The notes under the pieces are model-generated. The model was not told where the DNA came from and made no database searches. It saw only the letters and a list, made by a program, of their open reading frames with translations. Below, in pieces: positions 19,266 through 28,538 of a stretch of DNA of 64,000 nt; within the stretch, counting starts at the first letter, position 1; every line of letters begins with the position of its first letter. The DNA is from Nodularia spumigena CCY9414 (GTDB lineage Bacteria > Cyanobacteriota > Cyanobacteriia > Cyanobacteriales > Nostocaceae): contig NZ_CP007203.1 of NCBI RefSeq assembly GCF_000340565.2, positions 1,417,048 to 1,481,047 of the forward strand. Reading direction: 5' to 3'. Both the position numbers and the translations under genes were made by a program.

Positions 19266-20250
19266 TTTATTAGAAGCGCAAATAAACCAAAGTCAAACAA
19301 TCTTCATATCTATTATTATCTGTACGGCTGACCGTCGGATTTCTTTAGAGAGGACACTGATAGCACTCAACAAAATTACTTATTCATTTTGTGAATTTAT
19401 TGTAGTTGATGCTTCATCTAATACTGAAACTATGGAAATGTTAAGTATCATGTCCAGCAGTTTCGATAGAAACCTCAAATTAGCAACTGTGCAAGAAAAA
19501 AATATTAGTGTATCTCGCAATGTGGGTATAAAGTTAGCATTAGGTGAGATTATTGCTTTTATTGATGATGATGCAATTCCGCCCCCTGACTGGATAGAAA
19601 AGCTTTTATCTACATATTCTTTATATGGTGATAAATGTGCCGGTGTTGGTGGTACTGTGCGTGATATGACAAGTCCTGGTTATCCTTTACAATATCATCG
19701 TGGCATTACAAATATTATTAGTAATACCAGTCCTATTTGTCGTTCTGGGGTAATAAATTATAATCAACCGCAAGGTTTTTGGTATAACGGTTTGATGGGT
19801 ACAAATTCCTCTTACCGCAAAGATTTATTAGAAAAGATTAACGGATATGATGAGTTTTTTGAGTATTTTTTAGATGAAACTGATGTTTGTTTGCGCTTAA
19901 TTCAAGCTGGCTATGAAATTCACCATTGTGATGTAGTTGTAGACCATTATCCTGAAGCCAGTCACAATCGTTTAGACCAAAAACATCTGACTTGTTGGTA
20001 TTCACTCGCGAAAAATACTACCTATTTTGCTTTGAAACACGCTTTTAATAAAGTCCCGTTTCCTGTCTTGGTTATCCGCTTGACTCTACTGCTGATTTAT
20101 CGCTGCTTCTTGCGAATAATTCGCCTGAAGTTTACTCACAATCTCTCCTATCAGGTTTTGGGGAAATATATCCAGGAATCTATAAAAGGTATGCGTGTCG
20201 GTTGGAATAGGGGAATTTGTTTACATAAATTTACATCTTCCCGGCATTGA
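19252..20250 (+). CDS. GT2 family glycosyltransferase
   Basis: A 332-residue GT-A enzyme. The domain opens with ISIIICTADRRISLERTLIAL and has the acceptor-strand VDASS, the metal-binding AFIDDDAIPPPDWIEKLL and the distal FEYFLDETDVCLRLIQAGYEIHHC. A hydrophobic stretch at ~268-290 (LVIRLTLLLIYRCFLRIIRL) may associate with the membrane. AAGGAG at 19231 lies inside the upstream gene, which this gene overlaps by 14 bases. It is the last gene of the glycan cluster and is followed by a hairpin terminator. Confidence 0.87.
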   Translation: MHSSSLLEAQINQSQTIFISIIICTADRRISLERTLIALNKITYSFCEFIVVDASSNTETMEMLSIMSSSFDRNLKLATVQEKNISVSRNVGIKLALGEIIAFIDDDAIPPPDWIEKLLSTYSLYGDKCAGVGGTVRDMTSPGYPLQYHRGITNIISNTSPICRSGVINYNQPQGFWYNGLMGTNSSYRKDLLEKINGYDEFFEYFLDETDVCLRLIQAGYEIHHCDVVVDHYPEASHNRLDQKHLTCWYSLAKNTTYFALKHAFNKVPFPVLVIRLTLLLIYRCFLRIIRLKFTHNLSYQVLGKYIQESIKGMRVGWNRGICLHKFTSSRH

Positions 20251-20289
20251 TGCAATGTAGCAAATACAGGGCGTTGTAGAATGCAATAG

Positions 20290-20330
20290 ATAAAGGCTGA
20301 AGAATTTATACAACATTCCTCAGCCTTTAT
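20290..20330. terminator. Bidirectional hairpin between the glycan cluster and frr
   Basis: The arms ATAAAGGCTGA (20290-20300) and TCAGCCTTTAT (20320-20330) form an 11-bp stem with a 19-base loop. It lies between the convergent glycosyltransferase and frr genes, so it could end transcripts from both sides. T-runs are weak. Confidence 0.6.
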
Positions 20331-20376
20331 AGTTGATAATACTTTAATCTATGAGCAGCTGCCCACGCATACAGCC

Positions 20377-20925
20377 TTAGACAGTTGAAATGTCTTTTTC
20401 TTTTTCTGCCAACAAGTCATCTATTCTAGCAGTGTACTTGTTTGTGAGTTTTTGCAGTTGATCTTGTTGGTCTTTGGATTCATCTTCAGAGATTTCTGAA
20501 GCTTTTTCCTCTTTGCGAATGGTGTCTTGGACATCACGACGGATGTTGCGAATGGCTACGCGACCTTCTTCGGCATACTTACTAGCCATTTTGACAAATT
20601 CTTTCCGGCGATCGCTTGTTAATGGTGGTATATTTAGCCGAATCACAGAACCGTCGTTACTGGGTGTTAAACCTACGTCAGACAGGGAAATTGCTTTCTC
20701 TACTACGTTTAAGCTGCCTTTATCGTAAGGCTGAATCAATATGGTTGAAGCATCTGGCGTGCTAATGTTTGCCAGTGATTTCAATGGTGTGGGTGAACCG
20801 TAGTAGTCCACCGAAACCTTATCTAGTAAACTCGCATTGGCGCGACCAGTGCGAATGGTGTTAAAAGCTCGTTGAGTTGCTTCAACGGTCTTTTGCATTG
20901 TACTCTCAGCTTCAGATAATTTCAC
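20377..20925 (-). CDS. frr: Ribosome recycling factor
   Basis: A 182-residue RRF. It splits the post-termination ribosome together with EF-G. The family pattern runs throughout: [60 protein letters not shown], and the C-terminal helix [14 protein letters not shown] chose GTG 20925 over the upstream TTG because GGGAGG sits five bases before it and the result, [10 protein letters not shown], matches the family start. The start overlaps the end of pyrH by 14 bases, so translation is probably coupled. pyrH-frr is the standard bacterial pair. Confidence 0.96.
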   Translation of the reverse strand: MKLSEAESTMQKTVEATQRAFNTIRTGRANASLLDKVSVDYYGSPTPLKSLANISTPDASTILIQPYDKGSLNVVEKAISLSDVGLTPSNDGSVIRLNIPPLTSDRRKEFVKMASKYAEEGRVAIRNIRRDVQDTIRKEEKASEISEDESKDQQDQLQKLTNKYTARIDDLLAEKEKDISTV

Positions 20926-21640
20926 ATGAACCTCCCACAAGGGTGCCGATATTTTCTCCCAAAACGGCTCGGCGGACGTTACCTCGCACCGTTAAATCAA
21001 AAACCAGTATTGGGATATTATTGTCTTTACACAAGGCGATCGCTGTACTATCCATGACGCGCAAATCTTTGGCTAAAACGTGCGCGTAGGTGAGACTGGT
21101 GTAACGCTTGGCCTCTGGATAAATATGGGGGTCAGCATCGTAGATTCCGTCTACCTTGGTGGCTTTAAAAATCACCTCGGCATCAATTTCTGCGGCTCTT
21201 AAGGCGGCAGTGGTGTCGGTGGTAAAGAAGGGATTTCCTGAACCAGCACCAAAAATTACCACCCGCCCTTTTTCTAGGTGGCGGATGGCGCGACGACGGA
21301 TATACGGTTCCGCTAATTCTTGCATAGCGATCGCAGTTTGTACCCGCGTCTGTACCCCAATTCGCTCTAAGCAATCTTGTAGCGTCATGGCATTCATTAC
21401 CGTGGCAATCATCCCTATGTAGTCAGCAGCTGCCCTGTCCATCCCCGCCGACGCTGCTTTCACGCCGCGAAAAATGTTCCCGCCGCCTACAACGATGGCA
21501 ATTTGAACGCCAGTAGCTACTACCTCTGCTATTTCCTGGGCTATTTCTTTGACCACTTCGGGATCAATACCGTAGCCCATGTTGCCCATTAAGGCTTCAC
21601 CGCTTAGTTTGAGTAAAACCCGTCGGTAATTCGTTCCCAT
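20912..21640 (-). CDS. pyrH: Uridylate kinase (UMP kinase)
   Basis: UMP kinase makes UDP from UMP and ATP in pyrimidine nucleotide synthesis. This 242-residue protein has the amino-acid-kinase pattern: [45 protein letters not shown] and [10 protein letters not shown]. An upstream TTG would add 13 residues, but ATG 21640 gives the family's normal N-terminus ([16 protein letters not shown]). Its Shine-Dalgarno is weak. It lies directly upstream of frr with overlap. Confidence 0.96.
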   Translation of the reverse strand: MGTNYRRVLLKLSGEALMGNMGYGIDPEVVKEIAQEIAEVVATGVQIAIVVGGGNIFRGVKAASAGMDRAAADYIGMIATVMNAMTLQDCLERIGVQTRVQTAIAMQELAEPYIRRRAIRHLEKGRVVIFGAGSGNPFFTTDTTAALRAAEIDAEVIFKATKVDGIYDADPHIYPEAKRYTSLTYAHVLAKDLRVMDSTAIALCKDNNIPILVFDLTVRGNVRRAVLGENIGTLVGGSCEII

Positions 21641-21710
21641 CAAGTTACGCTTTATCAAAAAAGTTGCAGTTGCCTCCAATTTAAGATAGCAGTACAGCGA
21701 CGATATATGT

Positions 21711-22265
21711 CTAGTTCCGCCAAATCAATGAAGTTCCTGCTGGTTCGGTTTTTGGTAGCTTAATTGCTTGACCTTTGAACAGAGAGGCGATCGCATTTCT
21801 CAAATAATCTTCTCCCAGACATGATGGGTCTTGGGGATGATTGTCAATTTGTCCTTTGTACTGCACTATACCATGATTATCTACCAGAAAAGCCATAGGC
21901 GTTTTACTCGCCCCAAAGCTACGAGTCACATCTTGAGTTGAATCCCATATGTAAGGAAAATTTAACTCGTGACCTTCGGCAAAAACTTTCATGTCGTCAA
22001 AGCTTTCGCTCAGGTGTTCCGTCGCACTGCTACCATTCATCCCAATTAGTGTAAAGCCCTCTTGAGCAAATTCCTCTTGAATATTTTTTAATCTGTCTAG
22101 ATACAAGCTTACATAAGGACAGTGGTTGCACATCGCAATCACACCAACTGCACGAAACCTTTCTAAATAACGGCTGAGATGGTGTACTTGATTGTCAATT
22201 CCTGGAAGCTCAAAATCTGGTGCATAGCTTCCAACAGGTGTGTTAATTGTTTCTAGTATATTCAT
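21711..22265 (-). CDS. Thioredoxin-like (AhpC/TSA-type) protein
   Basis: A 184-residue thioredoxin-fold protein with the redox pair C46-N-H-C49 ([17 protein letters not shown]), the opening [18 protein letters not shown] and the cis-proline region [10 protein letters not shown]. This subfamily of cyanobacterial redoxin proteins probably reduces a protein or peroxide substrate in the cytoplasm. No signal peptide is present. The stop lies about 70 bases from pyrH on the same strand, so it may lead that operon, although pyrH may have its own promoter. Confidence 0.85.
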   Translation of the reverse strand: MNILETINTPVGSYAPDFELPGIDNQVHHLSRYLERFRAVGVIAMCNHCPYVSLYLDRLKNIQEEFAQEGFTLIGMNGSSATEHLSESFDDMKVFAEGHELNFPYIWDSTQDVTRSFGASKTPMAFLVDNHGIVQYKGQIDNHPQDPSCLGEDYLRNAIASLFKGQAIKLPKTEPAGTSLIWRN

Positions 22266-22836
22266 CTTCTATAGCCGCAAGGAACTAATAACAAAAAGGT
22301 TTATGTGACATTTCCGGTCACTTTTTTGCGTGCAAACCAATTTTTAGCCCATCCTTGATATCCCATGATCTTATAGACCAATGTGACTACCGTAAATCGT
22401 GAAAGTTTTAAATTTACTAAGGATGGTGATTCTATTACATCACACAAAATCATATCCTAACAACTTTCCTGAAAAAACCACAGGTTTAACTATTTGGTTC
22501 TATCCAGGCGAGGAAACGGCAAGATTACAAAATGTGAAGTATCATAGTCGTAATATCAACAGCACCAAAAAAGCATCACACAAATCAAGTATGTGGTAAC
22601 TGTAAACCGTTAACAGCGCCTAAGTGAGATTTCACAACTAGACTTTTCCAGGAAATAATCTAGAAACATTCCACCCAACGTCTCTACAACGGTTCCAGAT
22701 CAAGCATACTTAATTTTCACTAGATATCTCATGATTTAAGATTGCTATATCTTCTATTTGTGAAGATTATAAATTTTGAATAAAGCCACAAAGGGTTTTT
22801 TCTTGGTACTCGTATTCATATATTCCTAAATTTCTG
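22266..22836. other. 571-base spacer, no gene recognised
   Basis: The stretch is AT-rich, between the divergently placed thioredoxin-like gene and the hydrolase gene. A 66-codon open frame at 22399-22599 has no family features and no ribosome site, so I do not call it. No hairpin or repeat stands out. Confidence 0.5.
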
Positions 22837-23739
22837 ATGACAACTTCCACAAACACATTTACCTCAAACAAAACTTGGATTTGGCAGGGTTTCCCTATCT
22901 CCTATCAAACTCAAGGAACTAATGGCCCCGCAGTGGTTCTCGTGCATGGCTTTGGAGCCTCATGGTGGCACTGGCGGAAAAATATTCCAATGTTAGCAGA
23001 AAATTGTCGCGTTTATGCCATTGATTTGATTGGCTTTGGTGGTTCAGCTAAACCTCAACCACAGAAAGAAATTAACTACACCCTCGAAACATGGGGAGAG
23101 CAGTTAGCAGACTTTTGTCGGGAAGTCGTGGGTGAACCTGCTTTTTTAGTCGGAAATTCCATTGGCTGTATTGTGGTGTTACAAGCAGCAGTCAGCAACC
23201 CGGATATGGCTTTAGGAGTAGCGTTACTCAACTGTTCCTTACGATTGTTACACGATCGCAAACGGGAAACACTACCCTGGTCGCGTCGCTTCGGCGCGCC
23301 AATTCTCCAGAAAATATTATCTATCAAACCAGTTGGTCAGTTTTTCTTCAATCAAGTTGCTAAACCCAAGACAGTACGGAAGATTTTACTTCAAGCCTAC
23401 GCTAATGCAGAGATAGTCACAGACGAGTTGGTTGATATTCTCACAGCACCAGCAAAAGACCCAGGCGCTGTAGCCGTGTTTCTCGCCTTTACTTCTTACT
23501 CTACAGGCCCTCTAGCAGAAGACCTTTTACCTTTACTATCTTGTCCTGCGATTATTCTCTGGGGAACAGCCGACCCCTGGGAACCAGTAGACTTAGGTAG
23601 AGAATTAGCTAACTACCCACAAGTGCAAAAATTTATCCCCTTAGAAGGGGTGGGACATTGCCCCCAAGATGAAGCGCCGGAGTTAGTCAATCCGATTTTA
23701 CTCGATTGGATAGGCGATCGCTACGCCTCTAATCATTAA
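22837..23739 (+). CDS. Alpha/beta hydrolase
   Basis: A 300-residue alpha/beta-hydrolase with nucleophile S108 in GNSIG, oxyanion segment VLVHGFGASWWHWRKNI, acid D246 (LWGTADPWEP) and H274 (GVGHCPQDEAPE). The early WIWQGFPISYQTQG is typical of a cyanobacterial and plastid hydrolase group that includes pheophytinase-like and epoxide-hydrolase-like proteins. The substrate cannot be assigned. It is cytoplasmic and monocistronic by spacing. Confidence 0.88.
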   Translation: MTTSTNTFTSNKTWIWQGFPISYQTQGTNGPAVVLVHGFGASWWHWRKNIPMLAENCRVYAIDLIGFGGSAKPQPQKEINYTLETWGEQLADFCREVVGEPAFLVGNSIGCIVVLQAAVSNPDMALGVALLNCSLRLLHDRKRETLPWSRRFGAPILQKILSIKPVGQFFFNQVAKPKTVRKILLQAYANAEIVTDELVDILTAPAKDPGAVAVFLAFTSYSTGPLAEDLLPLLSCPAIILWGTADPWEPVDLGRELANYPQVQKFIPLEGVGHCPQDEAPELVNPILLDWIGDRYASNH

Positions 23740-23863
23740 ATCATTAGACATCGACCGAATTCAACACCCTTGTAGAGACGTTCATGGAACGTCTCTACTG
23801 TGTTCTAATTAACCAAAAACTGCTGTAAACTATTGAATTACCCAGTTTGTGGACTTTGCCAAC

Positions 23864-24118
23864 TTAAAACCACAAGCCACGACCTGCGAAACCACGAGCT
23901 ACCCAGCCACGACCAACGCCACCGTAGCCACCAAAGCCACGACCAACGCCACCGTAGCCACCAAAGCCACGACCAACGCCACCGTAGCCACCAAAGCCAC
24001 GACCAACGCCACGACCATAGCCACCGTAGCCACCAAAGCCGAAGCCACCAGAAACATCCTGCTGTTCTTCTGTGGATAAATCCATCAACAAATCAGATTG
24101 GAGTTCTTGAACTGACAT
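23864..24118 (-). CDS. Double-glycine leader peptide A: Gly/Tyr/Arg repeat core
   Basis: An 84-residue precursor. The leader is 25 residues (MSVQELQSDLLMDLSTEEQQ followed by DVSGG), with the LSxEQQ..GG pattern of class II bacteriocin and microcin leaders cut by C39 peptidases. The 59-residue core is nearly all G, Y, V, R and F, with three tandem GGYGGVGRGF units. These come from three perfect 30-base DNA copies (23911-24000). There is no cysteine. I chose ATG 24118 because it aligns with the other leaders and follows a GAGG-like site; a longer upstream start would add an unrelated extension. Export by the transporter at 26010 is inferred. Confidence 0.85.
   Translation of the reverse strand: MSVQELQSDLLMDLSTEEQQDVSGGFGFGGYGGYGRGVGRGFGGYGGVGRGFGGYGGVGRGFGGYGGVGRGWVARGFAGRGLWF
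23911..24000. repeat. Three perfect 30-bp tandem repeats inside peptide A
   Basis: The unit, beginning GACCAACGCCACCGTAGCCA, occurs three times in tandem without change, followed by a 12-base partial copy. Each unit encodes ten residues of the peptide core. There are no spacers, so this is not a CRISPR array. Confidence 0.95.
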
Positions 24119-24626
24119 AATTTTTACCTCAAATTCGTCCATAGTTGGTACACACTTATGCACAAAAAATATGGAAGTGTAGTACCTATGCTTTCATTTA
24201 TAAATAAAGTTTATAGTAATTAAATTGTCCCAAAGCCATAAAAAAATAGGCTAATAATACACCTTTTGGTTCATGTAAAATTCAGTTTTAAATCAAGTTA
24301 TTTTTTTATACAAATGCTCATATTAAATAACGATATAAGCTATTTTTTATTGCTTAAATATATGTTAATCGCACAAAATATAATTCAAAATCTCTCTCCT
24401 TAGATAAGAAAGTCTGTAAATATTCCTCTTCTCTTGTAGAGAAGAGGACAGTTATACCAATTTTGAAAATAATCACGACAGATGGATTTACAAAACCCTG
24501 GTATACAAAGGTATTCATAATCCATAGTCTAAAATCTAAAATCCAAAATCGGATTAGGTTTCGAGGACTTTGATATTTACTAGAATCTCTACAAATATCC
24601 TCTAAAAGTCTTTTTCGCCGGCGCTA
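24119..24626. other. Spacer between leader-peptide genes A and B
   Basis: This 508-base AT-rich spacer has no further leader-like frame on either strand. It probably holds the promoter for peptide A near 24130-24250, which I could not define. Confidence 0.5.
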
Positions 24627-24839
24627 TTAGAAACCACCGCCAAAACCACCACCAGGACCGCCAGAAGGTTGTCCAGTAATGAAGCCAAGAATTGTAACTG
24701 GGAAACTTTGACCGCGAGAATCAGTGAGGTTACCAGTAACGATAATATCAGGACGACGTGCTTGACCCCCAGATAAAAGTTCTTGTGACTCTGCGGATAA
24801 CTCCACAAATAAATCAGGTTGAATGATTTTTTCTGACAT
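24627..24839 (-). CDS. Double-glycine leader peptide B
   Basis: A 70-residue precursor. The leader is 25 residues (MSEKIIQPDLFVELSAESQE followed by LLSGG). The 45-residue core starts QARRPDIIVTGN and ends in a glycine-rich GGPGGGFGGGF. There is no cysteine. ATG 24839 follows TTGAGGC, the same ribosome-binding sequence as its relatives. The glycine-rich end recalls peptide A, while the middle (VTILGFITG) is hydrophobic. The function is unknown. Confidence 0.82.
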   Translation of the reverse strand: MSEKIIQPDLFVELSAESQELLSGGQARRPDIIVTGNLTDSRGQSFPVTILGFITGQPSGGPGGGFGGGF

Positions 24840-25083
24840 AATTTTTTGCCTCAATTTAGTACATAGATGATATAACAACCGCCAAGTTGTTAGGACATGG
24901 AAAAAGCCTCAAACCAAGTCACAGCAAGTTTTTCACTTTTGACTTTTGCTATAAGTAGCACCCATACCAGAAATATTTCTGGGTGGGTGCAAAATTACGG
25001 CTCAGATTTTACGTTGTACTGTAAAAAATGTGCTGATTAGACAAGACTATTCGCGAAGTAGAAATCATGGTAATACTCAGTCT

Positions 25084-25344
25084 TTATTTAATGACTTCAA
25101 GAATACCAGTCAAGCGAATGGGAATACGGCGAACACGACCTTCAGAACGGCGATCATCTCTACCAAAATCACGATCATCTCTACCAAAATCGCGATCATA
25201 TCTACCAAAATCCCCACCATCTCTATCAAAACCGCGTTCGTCAGGTCTCATTTGAAAGGTTGGCCCTTGTCCACCAGCTAAAAGCTGTTGTTGCTCTGCG
25301 GATAACTCTTCAAACAAATCAGATTTTGTGATTTGGGCTGACAT
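25084..25344 (-). CDS. Double-glycine leader peptide C: charged RDxDFGR repeat core
   Basis: An 86-residue precursor. The leader is 25 residues (MSAQITKSDLFEELSAEQQQ followed by LLAGG). The core contains tandem acidic-basic heptads of the DRDFGRD type (residues ~43-66), then a basic stretch RSEGRVRRIPIRL. There is no cysteine. The repeats come from near-perfect tandem DNA (about 25150-25235). TGAGGC precedes the ATG. Such an alternating charged repeat is unlike known pore-forming bacteriocins; a surface, binding or signalling role is possible but unproven. Confidence 0.82.
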   Translation of the reverse strand: MSAQITKSDLFEELSAEQQQLLAGGQGPTFQMRPDERGFDRDGGDFGRYDRDFGRDDRDFGRDDRRSEGRVRRIPIRLTGILEVIK

Positions 25345-25661
25345 AATTTTGTGCCTCACTTACTTACTTAAGGTGTGTAATCACCTATGTTTTTATTATT
25401 AACTATTAGCGAATTATTTAAATTATTCTTAGGTTAGAAACTTATCAGGTTATTTTACTTCCTTGGACTCATGTAAATAAGTTGATTTTTGTTTGATTAT
25501 ATTTTTTGTATATTATTCATGTCTACATATCAATTTGACCCCTGCAATTATAGAGGTTGTTTTTTTCTGCAAATGATGCACGAAAATTCAAAAGCCAAGT
25601 TTCCCTACTGATTATAAAAATAGGGAACCTGGGCAAAATGTGTTATTAACCAAGAGATTAT
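25345..25661. other. Spacer between leader-peptide genes C and D
   Basis: This 317-base AT-rich spacer shows no gene or clear hairpin. Confidence 0.5.
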
Positions 25662-25979
25662 TTACGAAGTCAATCCACTGATAATTTTAGCTATGAAATT
25701 ATTCACACTATTACGATTAGCACTAAAACTCGGTAATCTAAACGTTGTAGATGATGCCATAGTAATCTGTGAGAAAGTGTATTTAGTACTTTGAGAACCA
25801 GATTCATCTTCTGCAAGATTTAAATTATTATTTGCCTCAGTTTCAATGTCAGTTTTCTGAAAGAAAAAATTACTGGTTCCTAGTATACCTTCTTCTTGCC
25901 CACCAGCTAGGCTCTCTTGCTCTTCTTCAGACAGAGACCGGAAAAGAAATGAATTATTTGATGTATTATTTTCAGACAT
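25662..25979 (-). CDS. Double-glycine leader peptide D
   Basis: A 105-residue precursor. The leader is 27 residues (MSENNTSNNSFLFRSLSEEE followed by QESLAGG). The 78-residue core is Ser/Thr/Asn-rich with FFF near its start and an amphipathic-looking end (NFIAKIISGLTS). There is no cysteine. It lies only 30 bases downstream of the C39 transporter on the same strand, so it is the peptide most likely co-transcribed with the exporter. Confidence 0.82.
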   Translation of the reverse strand: MSENNTSNNSFLFRSLSEEEQESLAGGQEEGILGTSNFFFQKTDIETEANNNLNLAEDESGSQSTKYTFSQITMASSTTFRLPSFSANRNSVNNFIAKIISGLTS

Positions 25980-26009
25980 GATTGTACTTGCTCACACCAG
26001 AGGAAATTG

Positions 26010-28178
26010 TCATAATGATAAAAACTTTTGATGCTCTCCTTTTTCTGCTAGAAATGTCTCTGGAGTTCCTTCTAATTGCACTTCACCTGTCTCTAACATC
26101 ACAATCCAATCAGCTCGCTTGACAACGCTGGGGCGATGGGTAATTAAAACTGTAGTTTTGCCTTTTCGGTAGTCCAAAATTGCATCTAATACGCTAGCTT
26201 CACTCACTGGGTCGAGTCCGGCGGTGGCTTCATCTAAAATTAAGACAGGTGGATTAGTCAGAATACCTCTGGCGATCGCTAATCTTTGTCTTTGTCCACC
26301 AGAGAGATTCGCCCCAAATTCACCCAACACAGTTTGATATTTACTGGGAAGTTGACTGATAAAGCTATCTGCATCCGCAATCTCGCAAGCTTTGACAATT
26401 TCCTCAAAAGAAATATAGGGCGTTCCTAAACGGAAATTCTCTAAAATCGAGCGACTCCAAAAATGAGGTTCTTGGGGTACATAAACTATTTGCTGTCGCA
26501 GACAATCCAGGGCGATATCATCGAGGTTAAAGGAGCCAATGCGGATATTACCAGAATTGGGCTGATATAAACCTGCTAACAGTTTTGCTAAGGTACTTTT
26601 ACCACAACCAGATTTACCAATTAAAGCGATCGCTTGTCCACCAGGTAACTTTAAGGAAAAATCTTCTAACAAATCAACTCTACCAGGGTGGTGAAATGTC
26701 AGATGAGAACAATGGATATCTGCACTACCGGAAATTTGCGCCACAGGCTTTTGACTACCTCCCACCACCTCCGGTGTTGCATCAATGACTTCTAAAAGCC
26801 GAGAAACTGCTGTTTGAGAGCGAAAATATTCATCTACTAAACCCACTAAGGAATTAATTAAACTCAGAACATTCACCTGTAGCACATTAAAAGCCAGCAT
26901 TTGACCGATACTTAATTCTCCCTGAATCACCAAGATACTTCCTAACCCCAATAAAGCTACAGCACCAATACTCGAAAGGAGTCGAGAAAGAGTACTGTTA
27001 ATAATTCCGATTTGTACAGTACTAAAAGTCAGATTGGCTAGACGACCAAAACGACTTTGAAATTCTTCCCAAAATTGGGGACCAGCGTTCGTAGTTTTCA
27101 GTACCTGTGCGCCCTTAAATGTTTCTACCAACACCCCTTGATTTTCCGCCCCCAAGACTAAAAGACTGCGAGTTTTTTGTTGGAGAATCGGTAAAAAAGG
27201 CAGAGTCGATAAAGTCATTAAAGCACCGACTAGGATAACTGCTAATGTTAGTTTCCAACTATAAAACAACATTAAGCCCAAAGAAATCACTGCAATAAAA
27301 AACTTACTCGGTAAAAGCACAACTATCTGTGATACCAACTGATTAATATGATTGATATCTCGTAATCGGCTAGTGATTTCACCACTCCGGCGGGCTTCGT
27401 AATAATTCAAAGGTAACTGAAGCATCTTACGCCCAAATTCCAAAACTAGCCCTAATTGCAATCGTTGACCAAAGTGAGCAATCATTGTCGATTGCAATAA
27501 TTGTAAAGTGCTGCTAAATAGAGTCATAACTACAACTGCGGCGACGACAACAGTTAGTAGTTGCACATCTCCACGTACTAAAACATCATCTGTGAGAATT
27601 TGGATAAGTACCGGAGAACCCAAGGCCAGTACACCCAAAGCAATATTCATCATTAAAACCTGAGTCAGCAAACCACGATAAGGCAAAATCCGCTTCAAAA
27701 AGCGTCCAAAGCCACCCATTGGTTTGTCTTGAGGCTGATCAAAAAAGCGGTCTGGATCTGGTTCTAGTAAGAGCATCACGCCATTCCAAGCAGCTGTTAA
27801 CTCTTTTCGGTCAACATAACGAATACCCACAGATGGATCAGCAATTACATACTTTTTGCCCTGTTGGTTATATAAAACTACCCAATGATGTCCTTGCCAA
27901 TGGATAATGGCTGGTAATTGCACTTCTTTGATTCTGTCGATAATTTCTGGCGAGGCTTTAACTGCTCTAGCATTAAAACCTAAATTCTCAGAGCCACGTT
28001 TTAAACCTAATAAAGTTGTTCCTAGTTGTCCAGTTCCGACTGATTCTCGACTGCGATTAATGCTTAAAAATCGGCCGTAATGTTTGCTAATTGTCGCCAG
28101 ACAAGCTGCTCCACAATCTTCTTCGCTTAATTGTGAAACGCACGGATAGTTTTTCTGAAGTTTAATTAAACCAAACAT
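26010..28178 (-). CDS. Peptidase-containing ABC transporter (C39-ABC, PCAT)
   Basis: A 722-residue bacteriocin-type exporter. Residues ~10-140 are a C39 cysteine peptidase with C22 (SEEDCGAAC), H98 (GHHWVVLY) and D114 (IADPS), all present. Residues ~160-450 hold the six-helix ABC transmembrane domain. The ATPase follows with Walker A GKSGCGKST (~519-527), signature LSGGQRQR (~624) and Walker B LILDEATAGLDP. It should cut leaders after Gly-Gly and move the cores across the inner membrane. Seven leader-bearing genes surround it, and the HlyD-type adaptor is 360 bases upstream on the same strand. Confidence 0.96.
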   Translation of the reverse strand: MFGLIKLQKNYPCVSQLSEEDCGAACLATISKHYGRFLSINRSRESVGTGQLGTTLLGLKRGSENLGFNARAVKASPEIIDRIKEVQLPAIIHWQGHHWVVLYNQQGKKYVIADPSVGIRYVDRKELTAAWNGVMLLLEPDPDRFFDQPQDKPMGGFGRFLKRILPYRGLLTQVLMMNIALGVLALGSPVLIQILTDDVLVRGDVQLLTVVVAAVVVMTLFSSTLQLLQSTMIAHFGQRLQLGLVLEFGRKMLQLPLNYYEARRSGEITSRLRDINHINQLVSQIVVLLPSKFFIAVISLGLMLFYSWKLTLAVILVGALMTLSTLPFLPILQQKTRSLLVLGAENQGVLVETFKGAQVLKTTNAGPQFWEEFQSRFGRLANLTFSTVQIGIINSTLSRLLSSIGAVALLGLGSILVIQGELSIGQMLAFNVLQVNVLSLINSLVGLVDEYFRSQTAVSRLLEVIDATPEVVGGSQKPVAQISGSADIHCSHLTFHHPGRVDLLEDFSLKLPGGQAIALIGKSGCGKSTLAKLLAGLYQPNSGNIRIGSFNLDDIALDCLRQQIVYVPQEPHFWSRSILENFRLGTPYISFEEIVKACEIADADSFISQLPSKYQTVLGEFGANLSGGQRQRLAIARGILTNPPVLILDEATAGLDPVSEASVLDAILDYRKGKTTVLITHRPSVVKRADWIVMLETGEVQLEGTPETFLAEKGEHQKFLSL

Positions 28179-28182
28179 AATT

Positions 28183-28270
28183 TAATTCGTAATTCGTAGT
28201 TCGTAATTCGTAATTCGTAGTTCGTAGTTCGTAGTTCGTAATTTGTAATTCGTAATTTGTAATTCGTAAT
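28183..28270. repeat. TAATTCG/TAGTTCG heptamer tandem repeat (STRR)
   Basis: About twelve tandem 7-base units (TAATTCG, TAGTTCG, TAATTTG) fill the first part of the spacer between the transporter and adaptor genes. The open frame across it translates to an NYELRIT-type repeat and is not a gene. Confidence 0.95.
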
Positions 28271-28369
28271 TACAGAAGTTTGCTAGTGAATGCAGTAGAC
28301 ATCTTGATATTCTTAATTTTGTGGGGTGGGCATCTTGCCCGCCCTTGTGTATGGCATTTATATATAGAG

Positions 28370-28513
28370 TAGGACTTACGCAAGAACTCTCTGAAACCTT
28401 CTTAACTTCTCCCAAAGGGAGAGGCTAGCGCCAACGTGTCCTTCGTGTCCTTCTCCCAAGGGGAGACGCTTCGCGAACGTGGTTCGTTTTTCCATAATTT
28501 TGCGTAAGTCCTG
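28370..28513 (-). mobile_element. MITE, AGGACTTACGCA family, copy 2 (144 bp)
   Basis: The terminal repeats AGGACTTACGCA and TGCGTAAGTCCT are flanked by direct repeats TAGAG (28365-28369 and 28514-28518). Read on the minus strand, the interior matches copy 3 (AACGAACCAC and CGCGAAGCGTCTCCCCTT-type segments). It lies between the adaptor and transporter genes of the peptide-export locus, 25 bases after the adaptor stop. Confidence 0.9.
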
Positions 28514-28538
28514 TAGAGAATTTAACCCCCAACATTTC

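Noticed and set aside
22399-22599. A 66-codon frame upstream of the hydrolase
   Set aside because: No ribosome site, no recognisable motif and AT-rich composition like the surrounding spacer.
23911-24040. Possible CRISPR array
   Set aside because: The 30-bp units are directly contiguous without spacers and encode an in-frame peptide repeat.
23833-24120. Plus-strand frame of SHDQRHRSHQ repeats
   Set aside because: It is the antisense translation of the 30-bp repeats of leader peptide A, which has the leader and start site on the other strand.
24602-24808. Overlapping frame across leader-peptide gene B
   Set aside because: It is a shadow of gene B in another frame; gene B has the leader motif and ribosome site.
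28182-28415. A 77-codon minus-strand frame with NYELRIT repeats
   Set aside because: It is the translation of a heptamer tandem repeat plus part of a MITE, with no protein features.
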